Below, piece by piece: positions 54,108 through 63,383 of a stretch of DNA of 64,000 nt (positions are counted from its first letter, which is position 1; every line of letters starts with the position of its first letter). Position numbers and translations under genes: made by a program. Source of the DNA: Noviherbaspirillum sedimenti (lineage in GTDB: Bacteria > Pseudomonadota > Gammaproteobacteria > Burkholderiales > Burkholderiaceae_D); NCBI RefSeq assembly GCF_003590835.1, contig NZ_QYUQ01000002.1, positions 186,001 to 250,000 on the forward strand. Direction: 5' to 3'. Below the pieces are notes generated by a model. The model worked only from the letters and a program-made list of their open reading frames with translations. It was not told the origin of the DNA and did not search any database.

Positions 54108-54159
54108 AACCTTCTCCTGCTTGATGAGCTGCCCTCCCCATGGCGGGGAGGGCAGCAGA

Positions 54160-56082
54160 TTACGACGACTTCCTGACACGCAGATACCATTCGCACAAGA
54201 GGCGCACCTGCTTTGCAGTATAGCCTTTGTCCACCATGCGCTTGACGAATTCCTCATGCTTGTGGGCATCGTCGGCGCTGGCCTTGGCATTAAAGGAAAT
54301 CACCGGCAGCAAGTCTTCGGTATTCGAGAACATTTTCTTCTCGATGACCGTGCGCAGCTTTTCATAACTGGTCCAGAGCGGGTTCTTGCCGGCATTGTGC
54401 GCACGGGCGCGCAAGACGAAGTTGACGATTTCGTTGCGGAAATCCTTCGGGTTGGAGATGCCGGCCGGCTTCTCGATCTTTTCCAGTTCATTGTTCAGCG
54501 CATTGCGGTCGAAGCTTTCGCCGGTATCGGGATCGCGGAATTCCTGGTCCTGGATCCAGAAATCGGCGAACAGCACGTAGCGGTCGAAGATGTTCTGGCC
54601 ATACTCGGAATAGCTTTCCAGGTAAGCGGTCTGGATTTCCTTGCCGATGAAATCGACATAGCGCTGCGCCAGGTGCTCCTTGATATAGGTAAGATATTTC
54701 TGCTCGGTCTCGGGCGGAAACTGTTCGCGCGCCACCTGCTGCTCCAGTACGTACAGCAGGTGCACCGGGTTGGCCGCCACCTCGGTGGTGTCAAAATTAA
54801 ACACTTTCGACAGGATCTTGAAGGCGAAGCGGGTGGACAAGCCATCCATGCCTTCATCGACGCCGGCATAGTCGATGTATTCATGGATCGACTTGGCCTT
54901 GGGGTCGGTATCCTTGAGGTTTTCGCCATCGTAGACCAGCATCTTGGAATAGATGCTGGAATTTTCCGGCTCCCTCAGGCGCGACAGGACCGCAAACTGC
55001 GCCATCATCTTCAGCGTGCCGGGCGCGCAGGGCGCCTGCGACAGCGAGGAATTGCGCAGCAGTTTGTCGTAAATCTTGACTTCTTCAGATACGCGCAGGC
55101 AATACGGTACCTTGACGATATAGATGCGGTCAAGGAAGGCTTCATTGTTCTTGTTGTTGCGGAAAGCTTTCCATTCCGATTCGTTGGAGTGGGCCAGTAT
55201 CACGCCGTCAAACGGTATTGCACCGAAACCTTCGGTCCCCTTGAAGTTACCTTCCTGGGTAGCGGTCAGCAAGGGGTGCAGCACCTTGATCGGCGCCTTG
55301 AACATTTCGACGAATTCCATCAAGCCCTGGTTGGCCAGGCACAGGCCGCCGGAATAGCTGTAGGCGTCCGGGTCGTCCTGGGAATATTCCTCGAGCTTGC
55401 GGATATCGACCTTGCCGACCAGCGAAGAGATATCCTGGTTGTTTTCATCGCCCGGTTCGGTCTTGGAAATGGCGATCTGCTTGAGGATCGATGGATAGCG
55501 CTTGACCACGCGAAACTGGTTGATGTCGCCATTGAATTCGGCCAGGCGCTTGACGGCCCACGGGCTGGGAATGGTGCGCAAGTAGCGCCGCGGGATGCCG
55601 AAATCTTCTTCCAGGATCGCGCCATCCTCGGCTTCGCTGAACAGGCCGAGTGGCGATTCATTCACCGGCGAACCCTTGATGGCGTACAAGGGCACACGCT
55701 GCATCAGTTCTTTCAGCTTTTCCGCAATGGAAGACTTGCCGCCGCCGACCGGACCCAGCAGATACAGGATCTGCTTGCGTTCTTCCAGGCCCTGCGCGGC
55801 ATGGCGGAAATAGGCAACGACTTGCTCAATGACTTCCTCGGTGCCGTAGAACTCCCGGAACGCCGGATAGATCTTGACCACTTTGTTGGCGAAGATGCGC
55901 GACAGCCGCTGGTCGTGGCGGGTGTCGAGCAGTTCTGGTTCGCCGATCGCATGCAGCATGCGTTCGGCGGCGGAGGCGTAAGCCAGGTGCTCGCGTTTGC
56001 AAATCTCCAGGTATTCCTTCAGGGAATATTCTTCTTCTCTGGTACGTTCATAACGCGAAGCATAATTCTCGAAGATTTTCAT
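54160..56082 (-). CDS. prkA: PrkA/YeaG serine protein kinase
   Basis: 640 residues (E. coli YeaG 644). N-terminal AAA+ part with Walker A LGPVGGGKSSIAEKL, EESPLGLFSE-like region, and a C-terminal PrkA kinase-like domain. First gene of the prkA-yeaH-spoVR operon. AAAGGA lies six bases before the ATG. In E. coli this unit responds to nitrogen and stationary phase; a sigma-54 activator gene is divergent here. Confidence 0.95.
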   Translation of the reverse strand: MKIFENYASRYERTREEEYSLKEYLEICKREHLAYASAAERMLHAIGEPELLDTRHDQRLSRIFANKVVKIYPAFREFYGTEEVIEQVVAYFRHAAQGLEERKQILYLLGPVGGGKSSIAEKLKELMQRVPLYAIKGSPVNESPLGLFSEAEDGAILEEDFGIPRRYLRTIPSPWAVKRLAEFNGDINQFRVVKRYPSILKQIAISKTEPGDENNQDISSLVGKVDIRKLEEYSQDDPDAYSYSGGLCLANQGLMEFVEMFKAPIKVLHPLLTATQEGNFKGTEGFGAIPFDGVILAHSNESEWKAFRNNKNNEAFLDRIYIVKVPYCLRVSEEVKIYDKLLRNSSLSQAPCAPGTLKMMAQFAVLSRLREPENSSIYSKMLVYDGENLKDTDPKAKSIHEYIDYAGVDEGMDGLSTRFAFKILSKVFNFDTTEVAANPVHLLYVLEQQVAREQFPPETEQKYLTYIKEHLAQRYVDFIGKEIQTAYLESYSEYGQNIFDRYVLFADFWIQDQEFRDPDTGESFDRNALNNELEKIEKPAGISNPKDFRNEIVNFVLRARAHNAGKNPLWTSYEKLRTVIEKKMFSNTEDLLPVISFNAKASADDAHKHEEFVKRMVDKGYTAKQVRLLCEWYLRVRKSS

Positions 56083-56478
56083 GGGTGATCCTTTGAGCAG
56101 AAAATATCCTTTGCAGCCATGACTAGAGCAGCTGTTGCCAGCATGAGTTTGCAGATGGCAACGATTTAATCATACGCCCATATTCCCCTTGCCGTGTCAA
56201 TTCTTTCTCTATGTATTCACGTTTTTTGGAGAAATGTCACACCGGATTTTTGCCGGGGTTTACGGGCAACGAACATAGGGGTAAGAATTTTTTTCCAATG
56301 TCTGGTTTCCTGTTATCTAAGACATTTGAGACAAATCAATTGTTCATTACGCGCACAAAAAAATCACAGCACAAGTCGGCGCATTCCTACATCAAAATCA
56401 GAGGAACACGGATGCGGTAGATTTTCCAGTTATGTAAATATTATTAAGAAAATTATGCAATGGAACAAGGAGCGAGCT

Positions 56479-57609
56479 GTGCTAAACGATTGCCGGATTG
56501 CTGACACAACTCAGGCGGCCATGCGCTATCTAGCCTACGATCCGCCAGTGCCGCCGATTGCCGCGATTCCCGACGAATTCCCCAAGCCGCCGCTGCAGGC
56601 GCCGGCCAGGTTCGGCGACCTGGTTGGCACATCGCGGCAGATGCGCCAGTTGTTTCGCTTGATCGCCAGGGTCGCACCGACCCATGCCAATGTCTTGATC
56701 GAAGGCGAAAGCGGCACCGGCAAGGAACTGGTCGCCCATACCCTTTACCTGATGAGCGGGCGCGCCGGTCAACCGCTGGTGGCCATCAATTGCGGTGCCA
56801 TATCACCGCAATTGATGGAGGCTGAATTGTTCGGTCACGAACGCGGCAGCTTCACCGGCGCGGTAAAAAGCCGCGCGGGCTGCTTCGAGCGGGCCAATGG
56901 CGGCATTCTGTTCCTCGATGAAGTCACCGAAATGTCGATGGACATGCAGATCAAGTTGCTGCGTATACTGGAAACCGGCCGCTTTTGCCGGGTCGGTGCA
57001 GATACCGAGACGCAAGTAAAGGTGCGCGTGATCGCCGCCACCAACCGTTGTCCTCTACAAGCGGTGCGCGATGGCATCCTGCGCAGCGACCTGTATTACC
57101 GGCTGTCGGTGTTCCCCCTGCAGGTGCCGCCACTGCGCGAGCGCACCGAGGATGTCGGCTTGATGGCGAATGTCTTTCTCGAGCGCCTGAACCAGGAAGA
57201 GCGCACGGCCAAGGTGTTTTCGCAGGCTTCAAGAGAGTTCATGCAGGAATATTCCTGGCCGGGCAATGTACGGGAATTGAAGAATGCCGTGCAGCGCGCC
57301 TTCATCCTGGCCGACCACGAACTGGACCTGACCTTTGCCATGACGGCTGTTGCACCGGTGCAGCAGCCGGACGATCGGGGAGAGCATGAAAATTGTGTCA
57401 CGCTGCAGGTGGGCAGCACCCTGGAAGATGCGCAGCGCCGCCTGATTTGCGCCACGCTCGGGCACTACCACGGTAACAAGACCCTGGCCGCCGCCGTGCT
57501 GGGGGTGAGCCTGAAGACCTTGTACAACCGCCTGAAGGAATATGAGTCCCGCCCGGGCGGGGCCAGCCATTCCGGCGTGCCGCCCCCCTCCAGGGTAAAT
57601 TGCGCATGA
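56479..57609 (+). CDS. Sigma-54-dependent transcriptional activator, no receiver domain
   Basis: 376 residues from the GTG at 56479 (AAGGAG six bases before it); the frame is open further upstream but without a site. A short N-terminus is followed by an AAA+ domain with Walker A EGESGTGKELVA, the sigma-54 contact loop reading GSFTGA instead of GAFTGA, Walker B GGILFLDEV, and NVRELKNAV. A Fis-type helix-turn-helix ends the protein (KTLAAAVLGVSLKTLYNRLKEY). With no sensory domain it may be controlled by level or partner. Divergent from prkA across 396 bases. I could not find a clear -24/-12 site there by eye. Confidence 0.88.
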   Translation: MLNDCRIADTTQAAMRYLAYDPPVPPIAAIPDEFPKPPLQAPARFGDLVGTSRQMRQLFRLIARVAPTHANVLIEGESGTGKELVAHTLYLMSGRAGQPLVAINCGAISPQLMEAELFGHERGSFTGAVKSRAGCFERANGGILFLDEVTEMSMDMQIKLLRILETGRFCRVGADTETQVKVRVIAATNRCPLQAVRDGILRSDLYYRLSVFPLQVPPLRERTEDVGLMANVFLERLNQEERTAKVFSQASREFMQEYSWPGNVRELKNAVQRAFILADHELDLTFAMTAVAPVQQPDDRGEHENCVTLQVGSTLEDAQRRLICATLGHYHGNKTLAAAVLGVSLKTLYNRLKEYESRPGGASHSGVPPPSRVNCA

Positions 57610-57731
57610 TGAACATCCTCGTCGTCGATGACCATGCCGTGGTGCGCGCAGGCGTGCACCATATTATCGGAGAAGCACGGATGCAGAAATCAAGCGCATT
57701 ACGCGATGATGTATGTAAGGCAAGATTTTAG
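57606..57731 (+). pseudogene. Response-regulator remnant (receiver N-terminus)
   Basis: A 41-codon frame whose ATG overlaps the activator stop. It reads MMNILVVDDHAVVRAGVHHII, the exact look of a NarL-type receiver start with its acidic pair, then loses similarity and stops. Intact receivers need about 120 residues. It is a truncated relic, probably once coupled to the activator gene. Confidence 0.7.
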
Positions 57732-57747
57732 CGATCAGGAGCATCTC

Positions 57748-58620
57748 ATGGGGCAAAATATCAGTACCTGCACGCGGTCTTCGCATATGCGGCCTGTCAA
57801 TTCGCATTGCATCACTGCGTTTCACAAGTTCGCTTTGCAAAGGCAATCCCAGCATTTGCCTGTCGACAAGCCGGTACGGATTGCCGGACTGTATGGTCAC
57901 AATCCACAACAAAACCAGATACTGGCGGCGCTGCCCGAAGCAGGATATGAAAGACTCGCGCCACACCTGGAACTGGTTTCCATGTCGTTAGGCATGGTCG
58001 TGACAGAAGCGGGGGCAAGCATGCAGCATGTCTATTTCCCCACCAGCAGTATCGTATCGATCCTGCATGACACCCGCGATGGCGCTTCCGCAGAAACCGC
58101 CTTGATCGGCAATGAAGGTCTGGTCGGTGTCGCGCAATGGATGGGGGGCGGCGCCATGTCCAGTCGGGCAGTTGTCACCAGTGCCGGCTATGGCTTTCGT
58201 CTCGGCGCAGCGCTGCTGCAGGAAGAGTTCGACCGCGGCGATGCATTGCAAAAGCATTTGCTGCGATTTACGCAAGCCTTGCTGACGCAAATGTCCCAAA
58301 CCGCAGTGTGCAACCGGCATCATAGCGTGGCGCAGCAATTGTGCCATTGGCTGTTGCTGCGGCTGGATCGGCTGCCATCGAATGAACTGAGCATGACGCA
58401 GGAATTGATTGCCAATATGCTGGGTGTGCGTCGCGAAAGCGTGGCGGAAGCGGCAGGGCGCTTGCAGGACGAAGCGCTGATCCATTATAGCCGTGGTCAC
58501 ATCATCGTACTTGACCGCAGCGGCCTGGAAAGCCGGGTGTGCGAGTGCTACGCCGACGTCAAGCGAGAATATGCGCGGCTGTTGCCCGGTCGGGGGGCGG
58601 GATCGTCAGCCCCGGTGTGA
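57748..58620 (+). CDS. Crp/Fnr-family transcriptional regulator
   Basis: 290 residues from the ATG at 57748 (CAGGAG six bases before). A cyclic-nucleotide-type beta roll (about 85-190, MVVTEAGASMQHVYFPTSSIVSIL) and a C-terminal winged helix (SMTQELIANMLGVRRESVAEAAGRL, then IHYSRGHIIVLDR). There is no FNR cysteine cluster; the few cysteines are scattered. The beta roll lacks the usual cAMP phosphate cassette, so the signal is unknown. About 50 extra residues at the N-terminus are unassigned. Confidence 0.88.
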   Translation: MGQNISTCTRSSHMRPVNSHCITAFHKFALQRQSQHLPVDKPVRIAGLYGHNPQQNQILAALPEAGYERLAPHLELVSMSLGMVVTEAGASMQHVYFPTSSIVSILHDTRDGASAETALIGNEGLVGVAQWMGGGAMSSRAVVTSAGYGFRLGAALLQEEFDRGDALQKHLLRFTQALLTQMSQTAVCNRHHSVAQQLCHWLLLRLDRLPSNELSMTQELIANMLGVRRESVAEAAGRLQDEALIHYSRGHIIVLDRSGLESRVCECYADVKREYARLLPGRGAGSSAPV

Positions 58621-58651
58621 TTGCTGCTGCTTGTGAACTGCTGGAGTACGC

Positions 58652-58828
58652 TCAGGCAGCATACCCGGATATCTCGAGCGCGGCCGTCGCGCCGTCATCG
58701 GCTTGCAGGACCTTCGGCAAGCGGATCCTGATGCGGGTGCCGGATCCCGGCGTGCTGTCGATTTCATATAAGTGGAAGAACCAGAACCCGGCATCGCTTT
58801 TTCCTGGCGCTATGTGGTAGAGCGCACA
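58652..58828 (-). pseudogene. Histidine-kinase C-terminal remnant
   Basis: On the minus strand one frame reads LYEIDSTPGSGTRIRIRLPKVL before a stop at 58652. STPGSGTRIRIRLP is the closing strand motif of HATPase domains of sensor kinases. Upstream similarity fades quickly and no start or ATP-binding boxes remain. With the receiver relic at 57606 it suggests a lost two-component pair. Confidence 0.5.
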
Positions 58829-58907
58829 GATAGCGGCTGCTTACCACCCTATATTGAAAATGCTTGATGGATGTTTAATTTTTTATTTTCCATGGGTGGT
58901 GATGATC

Positions 58908-59099
58908 ATGAACAAGGACCAGATTAAAGGCAGGGCAAAAACCGTGGCGGGGAAAACCCAGCAACAGGCGGGTAAGGAGATGGATGATGAAGTACAGCAA
59001 GCAAAAGGCTTGACCAAGCAGGCGGCAGGAAAAATCCAGGAAACCTATGGCAAAGCCAAGGAAGCGGTACGCAAAGCAACCACGAAGGGGCATCACTAA
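58908..59099 (+). CDS. CsbD family stress protein
   Basis: 63 residues from the ATG at 58908. MNKDQIKGRAKTVAGKTQQQAGK and GLTKQAAGKIQETYGKAKEAV are the repeated CsbD pattern. Small, charged, general-stress proteins of unknown mechanism. Followed by a terminator. Confidence 0.9.
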   Translation: MNKDQIKGRAKTVAGKTQQQAGKEMDDEVQQAKGLTKQAAGKIQETYGKAKEAVRKATTKGHH

Positions 59100-59142
59100 A
59101 GCGTATTGATTCCATTCTTGCCACTGTATAAGGACAAACAAT

Positions 59143-59168
59143 AAAAAGAGCGCTTGACGCTCTTTTTA
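59143..59168 (+). terminator. Terminator of the csbD-like gene
   Basis: AAAAAGAGCG and CGCTCTTTTT arms around CTTGA, with a T-run; symmetric, so it may work in both directions. The following 59169-59681 is AT-rich. An open frame there (59154-59411) starts inside the terminator, has no ribosome site and is not accepted as a gene. Confidence 0.88.
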
Positions 59169-59681
59169 TTGTTGAAAAATAGGAATTTAAGCAAAGAAGC
59201 CTTACGATCGCAGAGTTTTTTACAATGTCTCGGTATTTCTTACGTTATTCCGGGAATAAAAGTATTAAACGCTGGTATTAACTTATGGATGAGAAATGAT
59301 GGTTTGCAAAAGAATTCTGCAATTAAAATCCGCCTCATCGAACTGGCAAAATTTTATTTTTTGGAAGTAATTTATTTGCATCTGATGAACAAAAAAATAC
59401 AAAAAATTTAAAAATTTCAAGTTGCCGATATTTGGATAAGTCGGCATGTCCTATGCATTGTTCATTCGCGAGATGACTCTCGCAATTCGAAACGACATGC
59501 ATCAGCACGCAGTCACTTCACTTGCAGACAGGACGCATTGACGTTCAAACGGGGGAACTGGAACGAACACCGCTGGTGTGGAAGCCTGCAGTGAAAAACA
59601 CAAGAATTGCAATGATCGTATGGCGCTTGCCGAAGCGCGCGGGAAATCTCACCTTGCTGACCTTCCTTAGGAGATATTCCC

Positions 59682-60293
59682 ATGAGAAATTTTAGACATT
59701 GGCTCGCCGCATGGTGGCTGTCGTGTGTATCTTTGCTTCTGCTTTCCGCATGCGGTGGTGCACTTGACGCAGAAGCAACCAGATTTTCTGCCAGCCTGAC
59801 AGGCGAACAGGAAGTTCCGCCTTCCGGCAGTCTCGCCACCGGTACCGGGGTTGTAACGGTTAACCCGGAGAACCGTTTATTGACGGCTACAGTGAATACG
59901 GCTGGCATTACCGGCACGGTTGCGCATATTCATGAAGGTGCCCGCGGCCAGAACGGGCCGGTGATTTTCCCGTTAACGCAAACTGCCACCGGTAGTGGTG
60001 TCTGGGTCGCCGGCGTAACGATCACTGATGCGCAACTCGCAACACTTCGGGCTGGCAATTATTATTTCAATGTGCATTCAGATGCTTTTCCCGGTGGCGA
60101 GATCCGCGGCCAGATCGTAGCTGATCAACCGGCTAGCGGCAGTACGACAACCACGACGGCAGGGGGGACGACCACTACCACGGCTGTGGGCGGTACGACC
60201 ACGACGGCACCTGCGGTAACGTCCACCACAACGGGCGTCACGACCACCACAACGGCGACAACAGGGGAAACAACGACGACCTACGCGGGATAA
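59682..60293 (+). CDS. CHRD-domain lipoprotein with Thr-rich tail
   Basis: 203 residues. A lipoprotein signal (WLSCVSLLLLSAC, lipobox LSAC) is followed by a CHRD domain (about 32-148: FSASLTGEQEVPPSGSLATGTG, HIHEGARGQNGPVIFPL, YYFNVHSDAFPGGEIRGQI). The last 50 residues are almost only Thr, Gly, Ala and Val in TTTT runs. The domain occurs in chordin and in many secreted bacterial proteins; its role is unknown. The tail could span the wall or be glycosylated. TTAGGAGA serves the ATG. Confidence 0.88.
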   Translation: MRNFRHWLAAWWLSCVSLLLLSACGGALDAEATRFSASLTGEQEVPPSGSLATGTGVVTVNPENRLLTATVNTAGITGTVAHIHEGARGQNGPVIFPLTQTATGSGVWVAGVTITDAQLATLRAGNYYFNVHSDAFPGGEIRGQIVADQPASGSTTTTTAGGTTTTTAVGGTTTTAPAVTSTTTGVTTTTTATTGETTTTYAG

Positions 60294-60417
60294 GTGCGCA
60301 TCTGTTATTTGGATTGCTGGGCCGCCAATCCAGTCAAGTGATGCGACAGGGATTGCAGACTGCACTCAAGCTGTAATTCCTGCCCGATTTTCTGCTGGGT
60401 TGCGATTGTGGAAAATG

Positions 60418-60909
60418 CTAGCGTGCCCTTCTTTTGTGGAGTTCAAGCGGAATCCCCCAGATGCCCAGTCCGCGCGCCTGGGCAATTTTTTCCATTGCAC
60501 TATACGAAAATGGCGCATCCGGAAGCGCGACGGCCCAGCCTTTCTGCAGCATCCATTCACTCAAATCGTCATCGCCCGATGTGCAGCTGGCGATCAGGCT
60601 GCCGTCAGGGTTGGTGAACCTGGTCTGGCATCTCACGAAGTCGCCGCTGATCTTGAAATCCAGGGCAAGCGCGGCGCGACTACTGCAGCGCACCGGGCGG
60701 ATGAAGGTATAACAGGTCTGATCGGTCGGCGGAATATAAATGCCGTACAGGTAGACAAGTCGACCGTCGATCTGCAATGCGCCATCCTCGCGAACGAATG
60801 CGTAGCTTGAAATATCCGCATCCGCCATTGCGGGTTGCATGATTAGCCCGATGAAAAATGCGGTCAAGTAATACAAACAGGGACTGCGGTTCATCGGGGT
60901 TCCATTCAT
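60418..60909 (-). CDS. Exported nuclease-like protein (SNase fold)
   Basis: 163 residues from an ATG with AAGGTGA six bases before it. A signal peptide (LYYLTAFFIGLIMQPAMA) is followed by an OB-fold nuclease-like chain: DGRLVYLYGIYIPPTDQTC corresponds to the first catalytic strand (vrLagIdaP), and LSEWMLQKGWAVALPD with KIAQARGLGIWGIP to the later helices of thermonucleases. The catalytic Arg and Glu are not clear, so activity is doubtful. Four cysteines suggest disulfides. Confidence 0.72.
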   Translation of the reverse strand: MNGTPMNRSPCLYYLTAFFIGLIMQPAMADADISSYAFVREDGALQIDGRLVYLYGIYIPPTDQTCYTFIRPVRCSSRAALALDFKISGDFVRCQTRFTNPDGSLIASCTSGDDDLSEWMLQKGWAVALPDAPFSYSAMEKIAQARGLGIWGIPLELHKRRAR

Positions 60910-61023
60910 CGCGTTCACCTTCAATCAAGCACCTGGCATAGCCACTTGCCATATTAATTGCCCTGCTATTTACCTATAATCGCGCCCGGGGCTGCATACT
61001 GACATTCAATTTATACTGCGCGA

Positions 61024-61623
61024 ATGAAAATGGATACCGCATCGATTACTGGATTGATCCTTGCCGGCGGACGGGGTTCGCGCATGGGCGGCGTGGACAA
61101 AGGCTTGCAGATATTAAATGGCAAGCCGATGGTGGCCCATGTGATCGAGCGCCTGGCGCCGCAGGTGCAGGGGATGATGATTGTTGCCAACCAGAACCCG
61201 GAGGCCTATCAAAGCTTTGGCTATCCGGTCTGGCCGGATAGCCTGGCTGGATTTGCCGGCCCGCTGGCCGGCTTGCAGGAGGGGCTTTCGCATTGCGCCA
61301 CGCCCTGGCTGGTTACGGCACCGTGCGATTCGCCTTTTTTGCCGGCCGATCTGGTCGGGCGTCTGGGCGATGCAGTGGTCGCGGCCGCTGCGGATTTGGC
61401 AGTCGCCGTCACCGGCAGCGGCGACTGCCGGCAGCCGCATCCAGTATTTTGCCTATTACAGACAGCCCTGTTGCCGCATTTGAACGCCTACCTGCAGGAA
61501 GGCGGGCGCAAGTTCGATGCATGGTATCGCTCGCTGCATGTCGTCGAGGTCGAATTTCCGAATGAAATGGCATTTCGCAACATTAATACGCTGGAAGAAT
61601 TGCAGCGCTATCAGGCACAATAG
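61024..61623 (+). CDS. mobA: Molybdenum cofactor guanylyltransferase
   Basis: Adds GMP to molybdopterin. 199 residues: GLILAGGRGSRMGGVDKGLQ at the start (nucleotide-binding loop with conserved K), PVWPDSLAGFAGPLAGLQEGL, and APCDSPFLPADL (metal-binding DSP). First of two Moco genes, 52 bases before moeA. Confidence 0.95.
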   Translation: MKMDTASITGLILAGGRGSRMGGVDKGLQILNGKPMVAHVIERLAPQVQGMMIVANQNPEAYQSFGYPVWPDSLAGFAGPLAGLQEGLSHCATPWLVTAPCDSPFLPADLVGRLGDAVVAAAADLAVAVTGSGDCRQPHPVFCLLQTALLPHLNAYLQEGGRKFDAWYRSLHVVEVEFPNEMAFRNINTLEELQRYQAQ

Positions 61624-61675
61624 CGCTTACCGATAACGGCGCCGCCCCAGTCCGAATAACACTTTTCTCCTGAAC

Positions 61676-62962
61676 ATGTCTCCTTCCTCCCTTGCCGAAG
61701 TTGTCAGCTGCCTGTCCGGCTATGATCCGGAAGCCTTGCCGGTTGAACAGGCACAGCAAATCATCCGGCAGTGCGTCGCCCCGGTCACTGGCATGGAAAG
61801 GCTGGCCTTGCGCAGCGCATTGGGCCGGGTGCTGGCCGAGGATATTGTGTCGCCGATTAATGTGCCGGCACACGACAATTCCGCCATGGATGGCTATGCG
61901 CTGCGTGGCGCCGATCTGTCCGCTGGACAGCCGGCGCACTTGCGCATCGTCGGCAAGGCGTTTGCTGGCGCCGGATTTGCCGGGCGGGTTGAGGCGGGCG
62001 CTTGCGTGCGCATCATGACCGGTGCGCCGATGCCGGATGGTTGCGACACGGTGGTGCCACAGGAATGCGTACAAGCGGCCACCGATGCTGCCGTCACGTT
62101 GCCGGCCGGGATCGTCAAGATGGGCGACAATCGTCGCCTGCAGGGCGAAGACTTGCGTGCTGGCAGTCCTGCGTTGTTGGCTGGAAGGACCTTGCGTCCG
62201 GCCGACCTGGGTTTGCTGGCATCACTCGGGATGGCCGAAGTGCCAGTGCGGCGGCGGCTGCGGGTGGCATTTTTTTCCGCCGGCGACGAATTGCGCTCGC
62301 TCGGCGAACCGCTGGCACCGGGCTGCGTGTATGACAGTAACCGCTATACCTTGTATGGCATGCTCGTGCGCCTGGGATGCGAAATCCTCGACATGGGCGT
62401 GGTCCGCGACGATCCGGCCGCACTGGAGGCGGCCTTGCGCTCGGCTTGCGAAAATGCCGATGTCATCATCACCTCCGGCGGCGTCTCGGTCGGCGAAGCC
62501 GATTACACCAAAGAAATCATGGCACAACTGGGCGACGTGCAATTCTGGAAGATCGCCATGCGCCCGGGCCGGCCGATGGCATTCGGCAGGATCGCCTCGA
62601 ACGGCAGAAGCGCCTGGTTGTTCGGTTTGCCGGGCAATCCGGTCGCCGTCATGGTGAGTTTTTATTTTTTTGCGCGCCCGGCTTTGCTGAGCATGATGGG
62701 CGCCAGCGATGCGCCGCTGCCGCTGCTGCGGGTAGCAGCGCAATCGCCCATCCGCAAAAAGCCGGACCGCACGGAATACCAGCGCGGCATTCTCTCGCAT
62801 GACAGCGAGGGCAGGCCACAGGTGCGCATCACCGGCGCGCAAGGATCCGGCATTTTGCGCTCAATGTCGGAAGCCAATTGCATGGTCATCCTGCCGCATG
62901 ACCATGGCAGCGTACAAGCCGGTGATCCAGTCGATGTGTTGCTGTTTGAGGGCTTGATTTAG
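61676..62962 (+). CDS. moeA: Molybdopterin molybdenumtransferase
   Basis: Inserts molybdate into adenylated molybdopterin. 428 residues: NVPAHDNSAMDGYALRGADL, IMTGAPMPDGCDTVVPQE, FSAGDELRSLGEPL, DSNRYTLYGML, ITSGGVSVGEADYTKEIM and FGLPGNPVAVMVSF are all standard MoeA blocks. Works with MobA encoded just upstream. Confidence 0.97.
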   Translation: MSPSSLAEVVSCLSGYDPEALPVEQAQQIIRQCVAPVTGMERLALRSALGRVLAEDIVSPINVPAHDNSAMDGYALRGADLSAGQPAHLRIVGKAFAGAGFAGRVEAGACVRIMTGAPMPDGCDTVVPQECVQAATDAAVTLPAGIVKMGDNRRLQGEDLRAGSPALLAGRTLRPADLGLLASLGMAEVPVRRRLRVAFFSAGDELRSLGEPLAPGCVYDSNRYTLYGMLVRLGCEILDMGVVRDDPAALEAALRSACENADVIITSGGVSVGEADYTKEIMAQLGDVQFWKIAMRPGRPMAFGRIASNGRSAWLFGLPGNPVAVMVSFYFFARPALLSMMGASDAPLPLLRVAAQSPIRKKPDRTEYQRGILSHDSEGRPQVRITGAQGSGILRSMSEANCMVILPHDHGSVQAGDPVDVLLFEGLI

Positions 62963-62984
62963 TGTTCGCCTGATTCCCCTTTAT

Positions 62985-63383
62985 TCATCTGCCGCGAAAA
63001 TCGCCGCGGTGCCCGTCGCGCTGGCCATCAGACTGACCATCGCGCTGCCAGTGGCCCCTGCCGCCATCCCGCCCCTGCCATTGCGGACGTCCACCATCGC
63101 GCCGCTGCCACTCCTGGCGTGGATGAGAATGATGGTGCGTGCCGGGCCGGACATTCCTGCTGTAGTTGAAGCGGACTGGCGGCGGCACGATCACCGGCGC
63201 AGGGGCGACATACACCGGCGGCTGGTAATACGGATAGGGGCGGCTGTAAGGATAGTAATTGCCGCTGGAAATATGGGCGCTCACTGTCGGTGCCGGATAA
63301 TAGACAGTCTCGGCGTCATAAGGCACCGCCACGCATCCGGCCAGAAAAATGGGTGGGCAAAGGAGGGCGAGAAGACGTTTCAT
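62985..63383 (-). CDS. Small lipoprotein with aromatic centre and Arg/Gly/His-rich tail
   Basis: 132 residues from the ATG at 63383 (MKRLLALLCPPIFLAGC, lipobox LAGC). The middle is Tyr/Pro-rich (YYPYSRPYPYYQPPVYVAP); the last 50 residues are repeats of Gly, Arg, Gln, His and Asp (GRDGGRGHWQRDGQSDG). Such tails are seen in envelope proteins of unknown role. A longer frame to 63830 is not used: it lacks a site and would bury the signal. The 464 bases from here to infA hold no gene I can support. Confidence 0.65.
   Translation of the reverse strand: MKRLLALLCPPIFLAGCVAVPYDAETVYYPAPTVSAHISSGNYYPYSRPYPYYQPPVYVAPAPVIVPPPVRFNYSRNVRPGTHHHSHPRQEWQRRDGGRPQWQGRDGGRGHWQRDGQSDGQRDGHRGDFRGR

Noticed and set aside
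54121..56088. Plus-strand frame of 655 codons opposite prkA
   Set aside because: Shadow of prkA; no ribosome site or domain.
59154..59411. AT-rich open frame of 85 codons after the csbD-like gene
   Set aside because: It begins inside a terminator, has no ribosome site and low-complexity Lys/Ile/Leu composition.
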